NCBI RefSeq assembly: GCF_007829955.1
Contig: NZ_VIWX01000001.1
Span: 248,001-312,000 of the forward strand
Length of the DNA: 64,000 nt
Reading direction: 5' to 3'
From: Saccharopolyspora dendranthemae
GTDB lineage: Bacteria > Actinomycetota > Actinomycetes > Mycobacteriales > Pseudonocardiaceae
The notes beneath the pieces were generated by a model. That model did not search any database, was not told the origin of the DNA, and worked only from the letters and a program-made list of their open reading frames with translations. Shown here piece by piece: positions 24,921-34,066 of the stretch (positions are counted from its first letter, which is position 1; each line of letters starts with the position of its first letter). Made by a program: the position numbers and the translations under genes.

Positions 24921-25012
24921 TGCGCACCCTTGTCGATTTTGTCTCGGAAAGTCCGAATCTCGTTGTCCAAATGCCTGACGCGACCATCGATGATTCGCTG
25001 GCGCCTCGTCAT
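24917..25012 (-). CDS. 31-aa basic small ORF coupled to 24615-24920
   Basis: ATG at 25012 with GGGAAGG 6 bases upstream, ending in a TGA that overlaps the next start by 4 bp (ATGA). The product begins MTRRQRIIDGRVRHLDNEIR and ends KIDKGAQ: basic, helical, coiled-coil-like. It is too short for standard ORF finding. The good ribosome site and coupling are the only evidence that it is real. Confidence 0.4.
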   Translation of the reverse strand: MTRRQRIIDGRVRHLDNEIRTFRDKIDKGAQ

Positions 25013-25089
25013 TCGGAGCCTTCCCACATTCGTCGTCGTCCACGCGGCCACCTGCGGCGATCACACGGCGGTGGGTTGCTGCTCGCCGC

Positions 25090-25482
25090 GCACACCACAT
25101 CAGCACGTTGCTGGCGACCCTGGTCAGCTTCTACAACCCGTCGTTGTTCGTGATCGGCGGCGGCGTCGCCAAGGCGGGCGACCTGCTTCTGGCCACCATC
25201 CGGCAGAACGTCTACCAACGCTCCCTCCCTCTGGCCACCCGGGAACTCCGCATCGAGCAGTCCGCCCTCCACGACCGCGCCGGACTCACCGGCGCCGCAT
25301 TCATGGTCCACGACGAGCTGTTCACCCCGTCCGCCTTGCCCGATGGCTCGACGCCACCACGCCCCACGAACAACCCGGGGCTGGCCGAGATCAGCGCTCG
25401 AGTTCGCCCCGGACGAGGACGGCGTCGGAAGAAGCACGGGCAGCCCCAGCAACTCTGGGACTGCCCGTCTTGCGCGCCATGA
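25090..25482 (+). pseudogene. ROK family protein, C-terminal fragment
   Basis: The frame reads HHISTLLATLVSFYNPSLFV, then IGGGVAKAGDLLLATIRQNV and SLPLATRELRIEQS, the last third of ROK-type kinases or repressors (the IGGG..A..GD..L signature). No sugar-kinase N-terminus or helix-turn-helix is present upstream. It is a truncated leftover ending in a terminator. Confidence 0.75.
25436..25468. terminator. Hairpin between ROK remnant and MFS gene
   Basis: ACGGGCAGCCCCAG (25436-25449) pairs with CTGGGACTGCCCGT (25455-25468), one mismatch, 5-base loop. It ends just before the stop of the minus-strand transporter gene, so it probably terminates the catabolic operon. Confidence 0.65.
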
Positions 25483-25491
25483 TCGGGCCTC

Positions 25492-26832
25492 TCATTCGAC
25501 CGCGGGCTGCACCTCTCGTCGCTCGGTCTCCTCCGCGTTCATGGCGCCACGGGTCTCCGGGCTCAGCGCTCCCGCGACGATGAAGACCAGGACCATGACG
25601 AAGAGGAACACCATGAGCCGACCCGGCACGTCAGCCAGCTCCGGACTGGCGAGGTTGACGAAGCTCGGCATCAGACCACCGATCATGAAGCCGAGGTTCC
25701 AGCAGATCGCGGTGCCCCGCCCTCGCAGCGCCGTCGGATAGCGTTCGTTGAGGAACACCAGAACCGGGGCGTAGGCGGCGTTGGCGAAGAAGGCCAGGGC
25801 CGACGCGTAGAACATGATCAGCCCGGTGCTCGCCGGATCGGTGCTCGTGATCAGCCACACCAGCAAGGGCAGAGCGATGAGGTTGAACGATCCGATCAAC
25901 AGCATCGTGCGTCGGCGCCCGAAGTGCTCGCTGAGCTCCCCCGCGGCAACCGCGGCAACGATCACTCCCAGACTCGAGACCAGCAGGATCGTGCCCTGAG
26001 CGCTCTGGGCGACACCGCTGACCTTGCCCAGCAATGTCGGGAGGAAACCGGAGGTCAGGTAGTACTGCGAACCGGCACCGGAGACCAGCACCAGGTTCAG
26101 CACGAGCAGGCCGCCCCTGCCACCACGAGCCAGGTCGGTGAAGCGCGTCTTCGGACCGGGAGCCTGCTGCTGCGCCTTCCACAGCGGTGATTCCTCGACC
26201 CCGCGGAGCACGAGGAAGCTGATCAACGCTGCCATGAGCCCGGAGAAGAACATGACGCGCCACCCCCAGACGATGAACTGATCGCCTGGGAAGAGCGCGC
26301 TGACCAGGATGAAGACGCCGCTGGCCAGGGCCGCACCGATGCCCGCGCCGCCGCCACCGATCAGCCCGGACATCAGGCCTCGCCAGCGCTGCCCGACGCT
26401 CTCCGTGCCCAGGGTGTGCGTCGCCGCGACGACGCCGCCGACGAACACGCCCTGCACCAGGCGCAGTGCGAGGAACAGCAGCGGTGCGGCGATGCCGGCT
26501 GCGGCGTAGGTCGGCACGGCACCCATCGCCGCGGTGGACAACCCGACGCCGGCCAGGACCATGACCATCGTCTGCTTGCGTCCGCTGCGGTCGGCGACCG
26601 CTCCGAAGATCGCCGCTCCGGCCGGGCGGAGCAACACGCTCACCGCGAACGAGGCGTAGACCGCGGCGAGGCTCAAGGTCGGGCTCGCCACCGGGAAGAT
26701 CAGATCGCCGATCGTGCTGGCGACGTAGAGCAGGATGAACAGATCGAACAGGTCGAACGCCCATCCTGCTACCGAGGCGAAACTCGCGTACAGCGTGGCT
26801 CTTCTGGACAGTCCGGTGTTCGTCGTGGACAT
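25492..26832 (-). CDS. MFS transporter, MHS-like (carboxylate uptake candidate)
   Basis: 446 aa from the ATG at 26832 (AGGAGG 5 bases upstream). About twelve membrane helices. FGAVADRSGRKQTMV and ELSEHFGRRRTML are the paired MFS loop motifs; RLVQGVFVGGVV and HTLGTESVGQRWRGLMSG resemble metabolite:H+ symporters. It is the last gene of the furan-type operon, 57 bp after the UbiD gene. Uptake of an aromatic or furan carboxylate is the likely role. Confidence 0.88.
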   Translation of the reverse strand: MSTTNTGLSRRATLYASFASVAGWAFDLFDLFILLYVASTIGDLIFPVASPTLSLAAVYASFAVSVLLRPAGAAIFGAVADRSGRKQTMVMVLAGVGLSTAAMGAVPTYAAAGIAAPLLFLALRLVQGVFVGGVVAATHTLGTESVGQRWRGLMSGLIGGGGAGIGAALASGVFILVSALFPGDQFIVWGWRVMFFSGLMAALISFLVLRGVEESPLWKAQQQAPGPKTRFTDLARGGRGGLLVLNLVLVSGAGSQYYLTSGFLPTLLGKVSGVAQSAQGTILLVSSLGVIVAAVAAGELSEHFGRRRTMLLIGSFNLIALPLLVWLITSTDPASTGLIMFYASALAFFANAAYAPVLVFLNERYPTALRGRGTAICWNLGFMIGGLMPSFVNLASPELADVPGRLMVFLFVMVLVFIVAGALSPETRGAMNAEETERREVQPAVE

Positions 26833-26889
26833 GTCCACCTCCTCATCGAGGTCTGTTGGTGTGGTGTTGCGGAAGGGCGTTCGTGCGGG

Positions 26890-28275
26890 TCAGCGTGCGG
26901 ACTGCCAGTCCGCCGGCGCGGGGGCCACCGCACGCTCCAGGTCGATGTCTTCGGCTCCAGGAACGCGGATCCTGGTGAACCGGTCTTCGTCGTCGACGAG
27001 CGGAATTGTCGCGTCGAGACCCATCTTCGCTCCCACACCGTCCGTTGTGGACGGATCGAGTCGTGAGCCCTGCGCGCCACCGACGAGCACCAGATCGCGG
27101 TCAGCCTGGAATCGGGTGGCGACGGCCCACTCGACCTCGTTGGGGTCGAAGACGTCCACATCGGAGTCGACCACCGTCACGTGCTTGATGTCGTAGTGCG
27201 CTCCGAGCGCTGCGAGGATGAGGTTCTTCACCTCGCCGGGTTCGGGATCGCTGACCTGCACGTGGAGGTGGTAGCGGCACACACCGCCGCGCGGCAGGTG
27301 CACGGCCCGCACGCACTGGAAGTTCTGCCTCAGGTGCGCCAGGAAGGAGCCTTCACGCGGAATGCATCCCAGCAGCAGGTGTTCCAATCCACCGCCGACG
27401 ACGGTGTGGTAGATCGGGTCTCGGCGATGCGTCATCGCGTCGACGCGCACCACGTGGCGGTCGGCACGAGGACCGTAGTACTGGGGGAACTCGCCGAAAG
27501 GCCCCTCCGGCTCCCGGACATCGGCGAGCAGCCTGCCTTCCAGGACGATCTCCGCGTCGGCGGGAACCCGGACCTCGTTGGTGACCGCCTTGGTCACCGG
27601 CAGCGGGCTGCCGCGCAGCGCCCCGGCTATCTCCAGTTCGTCGTGGTCGATCGGTACAGCCGCTTGCGAGGACATCAAGGTGAGCGGATCGACGCCGATG
27701 GCGATCGCCACCTCCAGGTCGGTTCCCGCCGCTTCGGCCTGCCCGAAGAACGCTGCCGTGTGCCTGGGCAGCAGGAGGACCCCGAGCCGGTCCGGCCCGC
27801 TGACCTGCAGGCGGTGGATGGACACGTTCTGGGACCCGGTCGCCGGATTGCGGGCGATGAGCAGGCCCGCGGTGATGTACGGGCCGTGGTCGTGCTCGTT
27901 GTGCGTGGGAACGGGCAACGAGCCGAGGTCGACCTCTCGGATCACCTCCTCCTGGCAGGGGGCGTGCTCGACCTCGGTCCACGGAACGGGGTCCTGGCAC
28001 GCCTGCTGGAAGCGGTCGATGAGTTCGGTCTCGGCGACCCCGAGCGCTTCTGCCATCCATTCGCGGCGCGACAGCAGCCCGGACACGACGGTGATGTCTT
28101 TCCCGCCGGGCTTCCCGAAGAGCACCGCGCGGTCGCCGTCGAGCCGGCTGGCGATACCGGGCAGCTCGAATCGCAGGTCCGCTCCCGGCCTGGCCGCGGA
28201 CAGGCGTCCGGTCGCCTGCAAGTGGTCCAGCCAGCCGCGCAGATCAGCGCCGACGGGCAGGGCGTTGTTCGTCAT
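26890..28275 (-). CDS. UbiD family decarboxylase (HmfF-like)
   Basis: 461 aa, of the usual UbiD length. The prenylated-FMN site is represented by EPEGPFGEFPQYYG, containing the E-x4-E pair, and by conserved GGLEHLLLGCIPREG and DSDVDVFDPNEVEWAVATR. UbiD enzymes reversibly decarboxylate aromatic or acrylic acids with prenyl-FMN made by UbiX; a UbiX gene lies 12 kb away at 39641. Within a furoyl-CoA-type gene set, the closest known analogue is HmfF, which decarboxylates 2,5-furandicarboxylate to furoate. The assignment by context is inference. Its ATG overlaps the stop of the preceding transporter by 4 bp. Confidence 0.88.
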   Translation of the reverse strand: MTNNALPVGADLRGWLDHLQATGRLSAARPGADLRFELPGIASRLDGDRAVLFGKPGGKDITVVSGLLSRREWMAEALGVAETELIDRFQQACQDPVPWTEVEHAPCQEEVIREVDLGSLPVPTHNEHDHGPYITAGLLIARNPATGSQNVSIHRLQVSGPDRLGVLLLPRHTAAFFGQAEAAGTDLEVAIAIGVDPLTLMSSQAAVPIDHDELEIAGALRGSPLPVTKAVTNEVRVPADAEIVLEGRLLADVREPEGPFGEFPQYYGPRADRHVVRVDAMTHRRDPIYHTVVGGGLEHLLLGCIPREGSFLAHLRQNFQCVRAVHLPRGGVCRYHLHVQVSDPEPGEVKNLILAALGAHYDIKHVTVVDSDVDVFDPNEVEWAVATRFQADRDLVLVGGAQGSRLDPSTTDGVGAKMGLDATIPLVDDEDRFTRIRVPGAEDIDLERAVAPAPADWQSAR

Positions 28276-29672
28276 GTCTTCTCCCCGGTGACCGCAGGGA
28301 CGGTCTTCGACCGGCCCGATGTGAGGTGGGTGCAGGTCATCACCAGCAAGGGTGTGGCGACCGCGATGTAGGCGTTGTCGATGCCGAAGGGGTCACCGAG
28401 CAGGAACCAGCCGATGGTGGTCGGCAGCGCGAGCACGACGGCCCAGAACGCACCGGCCCTCGTGCCGTAACGGGGCGCGTAGAACATCAGCAGCACCAGC
28501 ACCGCCAGTGCCGCGCGCAGCGATTTCGCCAGGAAGGTCACGGTGAGCACATCGGTGGCGAACAGCGCCAGCGCGATCGGAACCAAACCGGTCACCACCG
28601 TGGCCGCCCGGAGGAACAGCACGTCGCGGCGGTCGTCCCCAGCGGCGTTGAAGTGCGGTTGGTAGAAGTCCTTGAGCAGCAGCGTGGAAGCGCCGATGAC
28701 GAGGGCCGCGATGGTTCCGAACATCGCGCCGGCGAGCCCTGCGACGACAATCCCGGCTAGAACCGGGTCGATGTCCACGGCGAACGCGGGCATGGCCTGG
28801 ATGCTTTTGATGTGCGGGTAGACAACGGCGCTGCACATACCGATGAACGCGGCGAGCAGACCGTAGGGAACCAGGATCAGCGCCGAGTAGAACCCGGCTC
28901 GCTGCGCGCGGTGAGCGTTGCCGGCGGTGGTGATCGCCTGCACGACGTACTGGGTCGCGAAGATGGCACCGACACCGGCGATCAGCCACGCGAAGATCTG
29001 CCCGAAACCCACCCCGTGCCAGGAGAACATCGTCGGCGGCAGCGCTGCTCGCAGCCCGTCCACGCCTCCTGCGCGCTGAGAGCCGACGATCGCGAGGATG
29101 ACCACCCCGGCCATCTTCACGATCGCGTGCACGACGTTGGTGTAGACGACCGATCGCATGCCGCCCACCACCACGTAGAACGTGGCGAGCACACCGACCA
29201 GGACGACGGCCAGGTCGTGGTCGATGCCGAGGAGTCCGCTCAGGATCGCACCACCGCTGGCGTAGACCGAGACGGCGACGATCAGCAAGGAACAGACCAT
29301 GATCATCGACGTCGCGGTGCGCACCCTCCTCCCGTAGTAACGGTCGAGGGCACCGGAGATCGTGTTCTCCCCCAGCTCGCTGAACTTGCGCGCCAGCAGG
29401 AAGGCGAAGAGCACGAACCCGATTCCCAGCGAGACGATGTTCCACGCGGCCGAGATACCGGAATCGTAAGCCTCCTGCGCGGTCCCGATGCTCGCGCTCG
29501 TGCCGATGAACTCGGACGCGAGCAGGAATCCGATGAGGACGGCGGGAAAGCTCTTGCCGCCGCCGGTGAATCCTGACGCGGTCCGTGTCGACCGCCCGGC
29601 CAGGAAGCTGATCAGGGCGAGCAACGCGATGTAGCCCGCGACGATGAGTACCACTAACCAACCTGATTGCAA
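28272..29672 (-). CDS. Sodium:solute symporter family transporter
   Basis: 466 aa, about 13 membrane helices. FLAGRSTRTASGFTGGGKSF near the N-terminus is the typical SSS opening, and SEFIGTSASIGTAQEAYDSG follows the first helices. GGMRSVVYTNVVHAIVKMAG is the sodium-symporter signature region. It is coupled to UbiD by a 4-bp overlap and follows the aldehyde dehydrogenase by 109 bp. It probably imports the substrate of this cluster. Confidence 0.9.
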   Translation of the reverse strand: MQSGWLVVLIVAGYIALLALISFLAGRSTRTASGFTGGGKSFPAVLIGFLLASEFIGTSASIGTAQEAYDSGISAAWNIVSLGIGFVLFAFLLARKFSELGENTISGALDRYYGRRVRTATSMIMVCSLLIVAVSVYASGGAILSGLLGIDHDLAVVLVGVLATFYVVVGGMRSVVYTNVVHAIVKMAGVVILAIVGSQRAGGVDGLRAALPPTMFSWHGVGFGQIFAWLIAGVGAIFATQYVVQAITTAGNAHRAQRAGFYSALILVPYGLLAAFIGMCSAVVYPHIKSIQAMPAFAVDIDPVLAGIVVAGLAGAMFGTIAALVIGASTLLLKDFYQPHFNAAGDDRRDVLFLRAATVVTGLVPIALALFATDVLTVTFLAKSLRAALAVLVLLMFYAPRYGTRAGAFWAVVLALPTTIGWFLLGDPFGIDNAYIAVATPLLVMTCTHLTSGRSKTVPAVTGEKT

Positions 29673-29781
29673 GGGAACCCTCCAACGCCGCTCCGTTGCG
29701 GCCAGAGAAACTACGAGCGAAGTTAGGCCGGTGCGAGAGGACCAGCCAGAACCTGTTGCGCATAGCTCCTATTGGCTCGGG

Positions 29782-31170
29782 TTATAGCCCGACCGGGAAG
29801 TGCACGTGCTTGAGTTCGGTGAACTGCTCGACGCCCTCGACGCCGCGGGTGCGGCCCATCCCGGACATCCGCACGCCGCCGGAGGGCATCTCGGCGTAGG
29901 AGTGGTTGTACCCGTTCAGCCACACGGTTCCGGACTGCAGCTCGCGGGCCACGGCGAAACCGCGCGTGAGATCACGCGTCCACACCGCTGCGGCGAGCCC
30001 GAAGGGCGTGGCGTTGGCCAACTCGATCGCCGTCTCGTCGGAGTCGAAGACCTCCAGCGACAGCAGCGGACCGAAGATGTCCTCCTGCACCACGGGTGAT
30101 CGCGGATCCAGTTCGGACACGAGGGCCGGGGTGAGGAAGTGGCCTGGCAGGCCGTCGGGGTGCACCTGCTGTCCTCCGACTAAGACGCGACCGTCCTCAC
30201 GCGCACGGTCGACGGCGGTGAGGACCTTGTTCACCGAGGCTTCGGATATCAACGGACCGAGATCGGTGCTCTCGTCCCTCGGATCTCCCGGGTTCAAGGC
30301 GGCCAGTCGTTCGCGGAGCAGCTTCTCGGCGTCCGTCGCGTGGTGCGCGTGCACGAGGATTCTGGTGCACGCCATGCACATCTGTCCGCTCGTGATCACG
30401 GCGGCACGGGCGGCCGCCTCCACCGCGGCTTCCAGGTCGGCGTCTTCAAGCACGAGCATCGAGGCCTTGCCGCCCAGCTCCAGCAGCGGCCTGGTCATGG
30501 TGGCGGCAGCGGCGCGCATGACCGCTTGCCCGGCCTCTGTCGAGCCGGTGATCGCGACGGCTCTGGTGTCGGGGTGCGCTACGAGCGCAGCGCCCACCTC
30601 GGCGTCGCCGGGGAGCACGTGGAGCACCTCCGGTGGTACTCCGGCCCGGTGGCCGAGCGCGATCACGCGTCGGGTGATGTGCGTGGTCTGCGGGGCGGGC
30701 TTGACGAGCGCCGTCACTCCGGCGGCGAACGCCGGAGCCAGATCGCGCAGCAACAGCAGCACGGGCCAGTTCCACGGGGTGATGAACACCGTCGGGCCGA
30801 CCGGTTCGCGCACCAGGTGCGCTTCGCTCCCGTCGGGCAGGCCGGCGGCACGGCCCAGCGGTAGCCTGGCGAGTCCGGCGTTGAACCGGAGGGAGTCGAT
30901 CGCGCCCGCGATCTCCTTGCGTGCCTCACCGATGGGTTTTCCGGTTTCTCGCACCAGGTCGTCGGCGAGTTCCGAGCTGTGGTCGCTGAGCAGGTCCGCC
31001 CAGGCGTTCAGGGACTGTGCCCGGAGCCGGTGATCTCGCGGCCACCCGGTGCGCATGGCGCGCGTCGCTTCCGACACCGCTTCGTCGATCTCGGCGTCCG
31101 CGGCTTGTTCGGCGATTTCCAGAGGTTCGAGGGTCGCCGGGTTGACCGGCTGGAGCGGTGTTCTCATCAC
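29782..31170 (-). CDS. Aldehyde dehydrogenase (NAD(P)+-dependent)
   Basis: 462 aa. The motifs are TPWNWPVLLLLRDLAPAFAA (cofactor), ITGSTEAGQAV, LELGGKASMLVLEDADL with the general base Glu, and ITSGQMCMACTRILVH with the nucleophilic Cys. The start overlaps the CoxS-CoxG gene stop by 4 bp. In a furan pathway it would oxidise an aldehyde such as furfural, HMF or formyl-furoate to the acid (inference). Confidence 0.92.
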   Translation of the reverse strand: MMRTPLQPVNPATLEPLEIAEQAADAEIDEAVSEATRAMRTGWPRDHRLRAQSLNAWADLLSDHSSELADDLVRETGKPIGEARKEIAGAIDSLRFNAGLARLPLGRAAGLPDGSEAHLVREPVGPTVFITPWNWPVLLLLRDLAPAFAAGVTALVKPAPQTTHITRRVIALGHRAGVPPEVLHVLPGDAEVGAALVAHPDTRAVAITGSTEAGQAVMRAAAATMTRPLLELGGKASMLVLEDADLEAAVEAAARAAVITSGQMCMACTRILVHAHHATDAEKLLRERLAALNPGDPRDESTDLGPLISEASVNKVLTAVDRAREDGRVLVGGQQVHPDGLPGHFLTPALVSELDPRSPVVQEDIFGPLLSLEVFDSDETAIELANATPFGLAAAVWTRDLTRGFAVARELQSGTVWLNGYNHSYAEMPSGGVRMSGMGRTRGVEGVEQFTELKHVHFPVGL

Positions 31171-32390
31171 TTCCCACCTCGGGAACGGCCGATTCGCTTG
31201 ATCCGGTCCAGCAAGGTGCCGAACATCATCCGGAACGCGCTCGGTGCGGCGTGGGACTGTTGCGGTGCTTCTCCGGTGGTGGCGGCCTGGTGAACCGAGT
31301 CGGCGAACTGCTCGAACATGCGTCGGCTGATGTCACCGGCCAGCGCTCGGCCGAACTGGGCGATTCGCCCGGTCAGGTACACGGCCGCGTCGGCGCGGAG
31401 TTCCGTCCCCGCTGCGGTGGCGTGCGCCCGCAGCGTGATGTCGGCCTGGGTTTGCGCTCCTCCGGTGTCCTGCCCCTGCGCGAGCACGCGGATCGTCCCG
31501 GTTTCCCGGTCCTGCTCGAGCACCCGGGCGATCCCGTGGAACGAGAGCTTGATGGGGCCGACCGCGATCCGTGCGCGTCCGGCGTAGAGCTGCTCGCCGA
31601 GTTCCTCGGTGAGCTCCGCCCCGGGGAGGCATCGCGCCAGCACGTGCACGTCATCGAGAACGCGCCACACCTCGTCGAACGGCACGTCCAAGGCGGTGTC
31701 GACTTGCACAGCGATCGTCGGGTCTCCCTCGGGGAGCACGATCTCCACGTTCCGGTCAGGTTCGCCCGAAGGTTCCGCGCGCTCCTCGACGACCGTCGCC
31801 GACTGACCGCCGGAACGGCCGACCAGCGCCCGCCGAGCGCAGTTGCCCGGTCCCGGGATTCCTTCCGGGTGCTCGGCGCGGGTTTGGGAGACGGCGGTCA
31901 GGATGTTCCGGTATCCGGTGCAGCGGCAGATCACGCCGGACAGCTCCGCGGGGAGCTCCTCGTCGGTGACCTCGGGCTTGTTGCTGAGCAGGTCGTAGGA
32001 GCTGAGCAGGAAGCCCGGGGTGCAGAAACCGCATTGCAGGGCGTGGTTCCGGCCGAAGGACTCCTGCAGCGGGTGCAGGTCGTCCGGGCGCCCGAGCCCT
32101 TCGACGGTGACGACCTCGGCTCCGTCGAGCTGGCAGGCGAACAGCAGGCACGCGCGGGCGGCTTCGCCGTCGACCAGCACGGTGCACATCCCGCAGACCC
32201 CGTGCTCGCAGCCGACGTGGGTCCCGGTCAGCCCCAGGTGGTCCCGCAGCGCGTCCGCCAGCGTGACGCGGGCGGGGACGTTCAGCACCGCAGGCGTGCC
32301 GTTGACGGTGAACCTCACCTCGACGGTCTCGCCGGCTTCTGCGCGGACCGGTCGAAGGCCCTCTCGCACGGGTTCTTCAGTGCTCGTCAT
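31167..32390 (-). CDS. Fused CoxS (2Fe-2S) - CoxG (SRPBCC) protein, HmfC-like
   Basis: 407 aa. Residues 22-170 are a molybdenum-hydroxylase small subunit with a plant-type 2Fe-2S site (C61, C66, C69, C81) and a second site (C120, C123, C155, C157 in GFCTPG and CRCTG). After a linker of about 50 residues, residues 225-375 form a CoxG-like SRPBCC domain (VPFDEVWRVLDDVHVLARCLPGAE). CoxG normally is a separate gene that tethers or matures the CO dehydrogenase-type complex. The fusion is continuous, without frameshift. It overlaps genes on both sides by 4 bp. Confidence 0.92.
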   Translation of the reverse strand: MTSTEEPVREGLRPVRAEAGETVEVRFTVNGTPAVLNVPARVTLADALRDHLGLTGTHVGCEHGVCGMCTVLVDGEAARACLLFACQLDGAEVVTVEGLGRPDDLHPLQESFGRNHALQCGFCTPGFLLSSYDLLSNKPEVTDEELPAELSGVICRCTGYRNILTAVSQTRAEHPEGIPGPGNCARRALVGRSGGQSATVVEERAEPSGEPDRNVEIVLPEGDPTIAVQVDTALDVPFDEVWRVLDDVHVLARCLPGAELTEELGEQLYAGRARIAVGPIKLSFHGIARVLEQDRETGTIRVLAQGQDTGGAQTQADITLRAHATAAGTELRADAAVYLTGRIAQFGRALAGDISRRMFEQFADSVHQAATTGEAPQQSHAAPSAFRMMFGTLLDRIKRIGRSRGGK

Positions 32391-33274
32391 GATTCCACCT
32401 CCGCTGTGCCGCGCACCGCGCGGCGGTGCGCCTTGGCCGTTTCCCGGGCCGCCAGCGCGCGCAGGAGGCGCCGCCGGTAGCCGTTTGAGGCATGCACGTC
32501 GCCGTCGGTGTCGACGACCTCGCGCACCACGTCGTCGAGCGCATCGGCCAGTTCGGTTTGGTCTCCCCCGGTCGTGCGGACCAGGCTGGTCAGGTCACGG
32601 GTGACGGGCCGGTCGGAGACGCCGAACGCAGTCAAGGTCGCGGCGGACACGCCGCCGGCGTCGTCGACGCGGACGCGCGCTGCCACCCCGGCCAACGCGA
32701 AGTCACCGTGCCTGCGCGCGATCTCCGCGAATCCGAATCCCTCGCGCGACCTCGCCACGGGGAAGGAGACCGCGGCCAGGACGTCCTCCGGGCGCAATGC
32801 GGTCGTCATCGCCCCGTCGAAGAACTCACGGGCTCGAACGGCGCGTTCGCCTTCGGGACCCGTCAGCGTCAGCTCAGCGTCCAGGCAGCTGGCGACGGCC
32901 GGGAGCTCGGCAGCCGGGTCGGCGTGCGCCAAACTCCCGCACACCGTGCCGCGACTGCGCAGTTCGCGGTGCCCGACCCAGGGCAGCGCGAGCCGCAGCA
33001 GCGGCACCTGAGCCGACTCGGGCGCGTGCTCCACTCGACGCTGCCGGACGGTGGCGCCGACCTCCAGCCGGTCGCCGACCGTCCGCAACGCGTCGAGCCC
33101 GGTGACCGCGTTGATGTCCACCAGGGTGGTCGGCCGCGCCAGCCGCATGGCCAGCGCCGGCACCAGGGACTGACCGCCGGCGATGACCTTGCCGCCTCCG
33201 TCGGCGTCGACGAGTTCGGCGACGGCGTCGGACAACGCCGCGGGGCGTGCGTACGCGAAAGGTGCGGCCTTCAT
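32387..33274 (-). CDS. FAD-binding subunit of molybdenum hydroxylase (CoxM/HmfB-like)
   Basis: 295 aa. VIAGGQSLVPALAMRLARP is the first FAD motif, and RSRGTVCGSLAHADPAAELPA is the second. This is the medium subunit that passes electrons between the 2Fe-2S clusters and the acceptor. The stop overlaps the CoxS-CoxG start by 4 bp; the ATG lies 8 bp after the crotonase gene. Confidence 0.93.
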   Translation of the reverse strand: MKAAPFAYARPAALSDAVAELVDADGGGKVIAGGQSLVPALAMRLARPTTLVDINAVTGLDALRTVGDRLEVGATVRQRRVEHAPESAQVPLLRLALPWVGHRELRSRGTVCGSLAHADPAAELPAVASCLDAELTLTGPEGERAVRAREFFDGAMTTALRPEDVLAAVSFPVARSREGFGFAEIARRHGDFALAGVAARVRVDDAGGVSAATLTAFGVSDRPVTRDLTSLVRTTGGDQTELADALDDVVREVVDTDGDVHASNGYRRRLLRALAARETAKAHRRAVRGTAEVES

Positions 33275-33282
33275 CTAGATCC

Positions 33283-34062
33283 TCACCGCCCCTGGAACTT
33301 CGGTGCGCGCTTCTCGTTGAACGCGGCCACGCCTTCGGCGAAGTCCTTGCTGGAGCGCAGCATCGCGTAGGCCTTGCGCTCCAGCTCGATCCCGCTGTAC
33401 AGCGGGGCGTCGACGCCGCGGTCGAGAACTTCCTTGGCGGTGCGCGCCGCCAGCGGGGAGAACCCGATCATCTTGGTCACCAGCTGCTCGACCTTCTCGT
33501 CGAGCTCCGCTCGATCGGCGGCCAGGTCGGCGAGAAGTCCCCAGTCCTTGGCGTCGTCGGCGTTGATCCGCGACGCCGTCAGCACGTGGTACTTGGCGCG
33601 GGAGAGCCCGATCAGCCGGGCGAGCCGCTGCGTGCCGCCCGATCCCGGGATCATGCCGAGGTTCATCTCCGGCAGCGCGAACTGGCTGCGTTCGGTCGCC
33701 ACGCGGATGTCGGAGGACAGCGCGAGTTCGAACCCGACGCCGAAGCAGTAGCCGTCGACGGCGGTGACCACGACCTTGGAGCTGCGGGCGGGCGCGGTCA
33801 CGTTGTGGCCGAGGTCGGTGAAGTCGATCGGGTCGACCTCCATGAAGCCGGCGATGTCGCCGCCGGAGGAGAAGTGCTCGCCTTCGCCTCGGATGACCAC
33901 GACCTGGATGTCGGCGTCGGCGTCGATCTCGGCGAACCGGTCGGCCATGACCTGCCGGGTCTCCCAGGTGATGATGTTGTACTTGCCGTGGTCCAGCGTC
34001 AGGTACGCGACCCGGCCGTCGTGGCCGCGGGTCAGCTTGATCTCGCCTCCGGTGAGGGCCAT
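33283..34062 (-). CDS. Enoyl-CoA hydratase/isomerase family protein (HmfE-like hydrolase candidate)
   Basis: 259 aa; AAGGGGAG precedes the ATG. The oxyanion-hole region is GEGEHFSSGGDIAGF, and FALPEMNLGMIPGSGGTQRL contains one of the two hydratase glutamates. At the position of the second Glu (in GKS.AME of classical hydratases) this protein has IGLSRAKYHVL, so plain hydratase chemistry is doubtful. In the hmfABCDE pathway the crotonase-fold member is 2-oxoglutaroyl-CoA hydrolase. Its place between the molybdenum-hydroxylase subunits supports that role (inference). Confidence 0.82.
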   Translation of the reverse strand: MALTGGEIKLTRGHDGRVAYLTLDHGKYNIITWETRQVMADRFAEIDADADIQVVVIRGEGEHFSSGGDIAGFMEVDPIDFTDLGHNVTAPARSSKVVVTAVDGYCFGVGFELALSSDIRVATERSQFALPEMNLGMIPGSGGTQRLARLIGLSRAKYHVLTASRINADDAKDWGLLADLAADRAELDEKVEQLVTKMIGFSPLAARTAKEVLDRGVDAPLYSGIELERKAYAMLRSSKDFAEGVAAFNEKRAPKFQGR

Positions 34063-34066
34063 GTCG

